Shown here in pieces: positions 61,743 through 64,000 of a stretch of DNA of 64,000 bases. The DNA is taken from NCBI GenBank assembly GCA_026027325.1, contig JAMSLZ010000016.1:372001-436000 (forward strand), read 5' to 3'. The notes under the pieces are model-generated. The model did no database searches and was not told the origin of the DNA. It saw only the letters and a program-made list of their open reading frames with translations. This DNA comes from Actinomucor elegans. Lineage: Eukaryota > Mucoromycota > Mucoromycetes > Mucorales > Mucoraceae. The first letter of the stretch is position 1, and the number at the start of each line of letters is the position of its first letter. The position numbers and the translations under genes were made by a program.

Positions 61743-62152
61743 TGTATATGTAATCAGATTACTGATTGGTAATAAGATAGTTATTTATTCTTTATTTCGA
61801 TCATAAAATGAAGGTGTATTTATATTAGTTAAAGGTCTTATGTTTAACCGATTGACAGGTACTGCTGAGAATGAATGAATGAAACAATAATTCATGTTTA
61901 GCCGATTACTTGCAAGTTACGGTAGAATTAGTTTATACAAGTAAACGTACTGTTCTTGTATTGGTTCTTGTATTATTACTGATGAGTAATGTTAATGACA
62001 AGTGATGATGAATCGATCTAGAAGCTTAATTGATTATGCGTGATTGCTTGATTGGTGAAACCTGTTTGTCGGGTCAATCAGTTACGCAGTTAGATAGCTT
62101 TAATTGGGACATGTCGTATGTATAGCCTGTGAATATAAGCGTGTATACGACA
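61743..62152 (-). repeat. LTR H, complete copy
   Basis: About 410 bp, reverse complement of 19091-19342 plus 25457-25621. TGTCGTATACACGC marks the 5' end at 62152. No matching 5-bp duplication found. Confidence 0.75.
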
Positions 62153-62214
62153 ATGGATTAAAGTTTTAATTTGAATGTAATTATAATTCTGAATAAATTT
62201 TAACTTTTAAAATA

Positions 62215-62500
62215 AGAAGTAACCAACATTTTCTTTATGGATGTAGTGGACATAACTACTTTACATAGAATAGTAATAGAAGTGGCCTGAATAGTTAACT
62301 TGTGTAATCGTGACTAGTTATATTTACTATATGTAACCACCACCCAGCCTATTAATAACAGAAGGCGGGCAGTGGTAGAATAAATCTCTCTCTTGTTTTC
62401 TGTCTCGTTAATTAAACACGTACCTAACTAATTACGAACATCTCAGGAAACATCTCAATGGATAAAAAGGCAACATTGTATTTATGCCTCATATATTGTG
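62215..62500 (+). repeat. Repeat N split by a solo LTR
   Basis: AGTAACCAACATTTTCTTTATGGA before and ATGGATAAAAAGGCAACATT after the LTR at 62242-62457 together match repeat N at 18361 and 18551. Confidence 0.65.
62242..62457 (+). repeat. Solo LTR M, 216 bp
   Basis: TGTAGTGGACATAAC ... AAACATCTCA with exact duplication ATGGA (62237-62241 and 62458-62462) inside repeat N. Only copy in the window. Confidence 0.82.
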
Positions 62501-62579
62501 TAAAATTATGTCAAAATAGTAAATATAAATGTTCCTCCGAGGCCCTGTCTGGTGCTGAAATAAACGATATTGTGTACGT

Positions 62580-63407
62580 TTGATTACTAAAGGCAGAATG
62601 GATAACGCTGTTAAAGTCAAGAAACAGCTTCAAATTGATCATGGAATCCATGTTAGCGCTGATACTATTCGTAGAGCTCTCCGTAAGGAGGGTTTGGGGG
62701 CTATTGAAAAGAAGAAGCCTATGCTAAGTGTAAAAAATGCCAGAAAAAGGCTCGCATGGTGTAAAGCTCATCGTTATTGGACAATTGATGACTGGAAACG
62801 TGTGGTATGGTCAGATGAGACCAAAGTAAATCGCTTCAATTCGGATGGACGCACTTGGGCCTGGATTCGGGATGGTCAAACGTTGCAACCGCGACATATT
62901 AATGCTACGGTAAAACATGGAGGAGGTAGGAGTATTATGCTTTGGAGTGCGATTACATACGCTGGTGTTGGATGGATGTGCAAAATTGAAGGCCACATGG
63001 ATAAAACACTATATAAGGAGATCTTAGAAGACGAACAGAGACAAACGATCGATTTTGCATGCGAAAATTTGGGTCTCCGGCGTGACCAAATCATATTCCA
63101 GCAGGACAACGACCCCAGACACACTTCAAATCTCGTAAAAGACTACCTTAAAGAACAGGAGTACCAAGTCATAGACTGGCCACCACAGTCACCAGACCTC
63201 AATCCTATCGAGAATATGTCGAGGTTATTGAAACTGCGCTTAAATGAGTATGAAGCACCTGCAAAAGGTATGAACGACCTGTTCGAAAGATCGAAGGAAG
63301 TTTGGTATGACATCATTAAGAAGGAGGAGTGCCAAAAGGTTATAGAAAGCATGCCAGAGCGTATTCAACAGTGTATCAAGGCAAAAGGTTACTGGACAAA
63401 GTATTAA
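62580..63407 (+). pseudogene. Tc1 transposase lacking the N-terminal HTH
   Basis: The open frame of 275 codons starts at a TTG-type codon and lacks the first ~75 residues seen at 27253. It keeps the second HTH (VSADTIRRALRKEGLGA), VVWSDETKVNRF, FQQDNDPRHTSNL and PPQSPDLNPIENMSRLLKLR, so all three catalytic residues are present. It is closely related to the broken gene at 27253-28797. 5' truncation near 62578 removes the DNA-binding start and the left end of the element. Confidence 0.82.
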
Positions 63408-63448
63408 ATGCCGTTTAAACACTGATATTTGTCATATTTGATATCCGT

Positions 63449-63659
63449 GCAAAACTGTTCAAATGATATTCTGATTTTCTGTGTCCGATTAAATTCCTTA
63501 AAATAACAATTTATTAATAAATTTTTTTTTGAATACATTCCTGACTCTTTTCTCTTTCGAATGATATTAATTATATGGTATGTTGATAATGAAGAACTTC
63601 AGGTTTGAACCCGATATTTAAAAAAGTATCAAACATTTGAACAGTTTTGCGAGTCACTG
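63449..63659 (-). repeat. Right long inverted-repeat end of a Tc1 element
   Basis: It ends AACAGTTTTGCGAGTCACTG followed by TA at 63660. The inner edge carries GCAAAACTGTTCAAATG in opposite orientation, the same two-site design as 31227-31436. The left partner is missing. Confidence 0.75.
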
Positions 63660-63692
63660 TATATCCCAATAAATATGACTAAAATAATACAA

Positions 63693-64000
63693 TAAGGGGT
63701 TTCATTTATTATTTTTTTTATATATATGATTTTTTCAGCATATTCTATTGGTTATCTTAGATTAAAAAAATTGTATATATTTTCAAGAAAATTATACAAG
63801 AAAAAGTTGTACAATTTTTTGTATAATTTTTGTATAATTTTTTCAATACAATTGAATTTTGTATAAAACTTTGGATGTTGTGTTCTGTAGTGTAAGTATG
63901 GTTGTTTTACTTGTAAAGTTGCTATATACATAACTCCTCGTTAATATTTTCGAGGTAAGATAGATAAATGCTAAGTAACTATATGAATAAAGTAGTGAAA
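63693..64000 (-). repeat. Dispersed repeat J, inverted copy
   Basis: Reverse-complement match of 45234-45550 running off the window end. Confidence 0.75.

Overview
The window is a eukaryotic, almost certainly fungal, transposon graveyard and nursery with essentially no ordinary host gene left intact. Short GT-AG introns (in the TNP2-like transposase gene and in the broken gene at 57390-60419), chromodomain Ty3 elements, TNP2/Plavaka-like, Tc1 and Harbinger transposases, and many LINEs suggest an early-diverging fungus, most likely Mucoromycota. That placement is inference from style and cannot be confirmed here. Two base-composition classes are mixed: LINEs and Ty3 elements with balanced codon use, and very AT-rich DNA transposons whose proteins are dominated by N, K, I and Y.

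Region 1 (1-17712) is a head-to-tail array of non-LTR retrotransposons (LINEs), all on the minus strand, ending exactly at a tRNA-Ala(AGC) gene (17640-17712). Every element boundary carries GGGGATGTAGCTCAG, the first 14 bases of that tRNA (its A-box region) plus one G. Truncated and full-length copies share this boundary, so the LINE appears to target the 5' part of the tRNA gene and to stack by reinserting at the regenerated site. LINE L3 has an intact ORF2, and its ORF1 is split by a 2.34-kb DNA transposon. LINE L4 has its ORF2 split by a 1.5-kb transposon. L2 carries only an ORF1.

Region 2 (17713-31440) holds LTR and gag remnants beside the tRNA, a complete Ty3 element on the minus strand (19343-25456, LTRs 364 bp, TSD TAATC) with gag-protease and RT-integrase in one frame separated by a single UGA, and a Tc1 element with about 215-bp inverted ends (25622-31436). 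The Tc1 element has been filled with nested LTRs and a Merlin/IS1595-like element (28812-31193, 8-bp TSD).

Region 3 (31441-45550) is a nest inside a Harbinger-type transposase pseudogene. It contains a young intact Tc1 element (40572-42204), a solo LTR (42213-42521), and a Merlin-like cargo element (32311-40345) that itself carries a solo LTR and a complete, recent Ty3 element with indistinguishable 506-bp LTRs (32812-38977). A decayed Merlin-like element follows.

Region 4 (45551-64000) contains tRNA-Lys(CTT) on the minus strand with LTR pieces abutting it, a broken intron-containing TNP2/Plavaka-like transposase gene, a large inverted-repeat structure with a minisatellite and a 27-bp-arm palindrome, and a second copy of the chromodomain DNA transposon (55007-57344). 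It also holds an unrecognised intron-containing gene broken by a fold-back Tc1 derivative, several solo LTRs, and a truncated Tc1 transposase gene.

Most insertions were dated relative to each other by finding their target-site duplications in the sequence. The most unusual systems are the tRNA-Ala-anchored LINE array; the chromodomain DDE transposase element whose two ends are 231-232-bp direct repeats, each with its own inverted termini; and the Merlin-like family that carries AT-rich accessory proteins, sometimes without any transposase.
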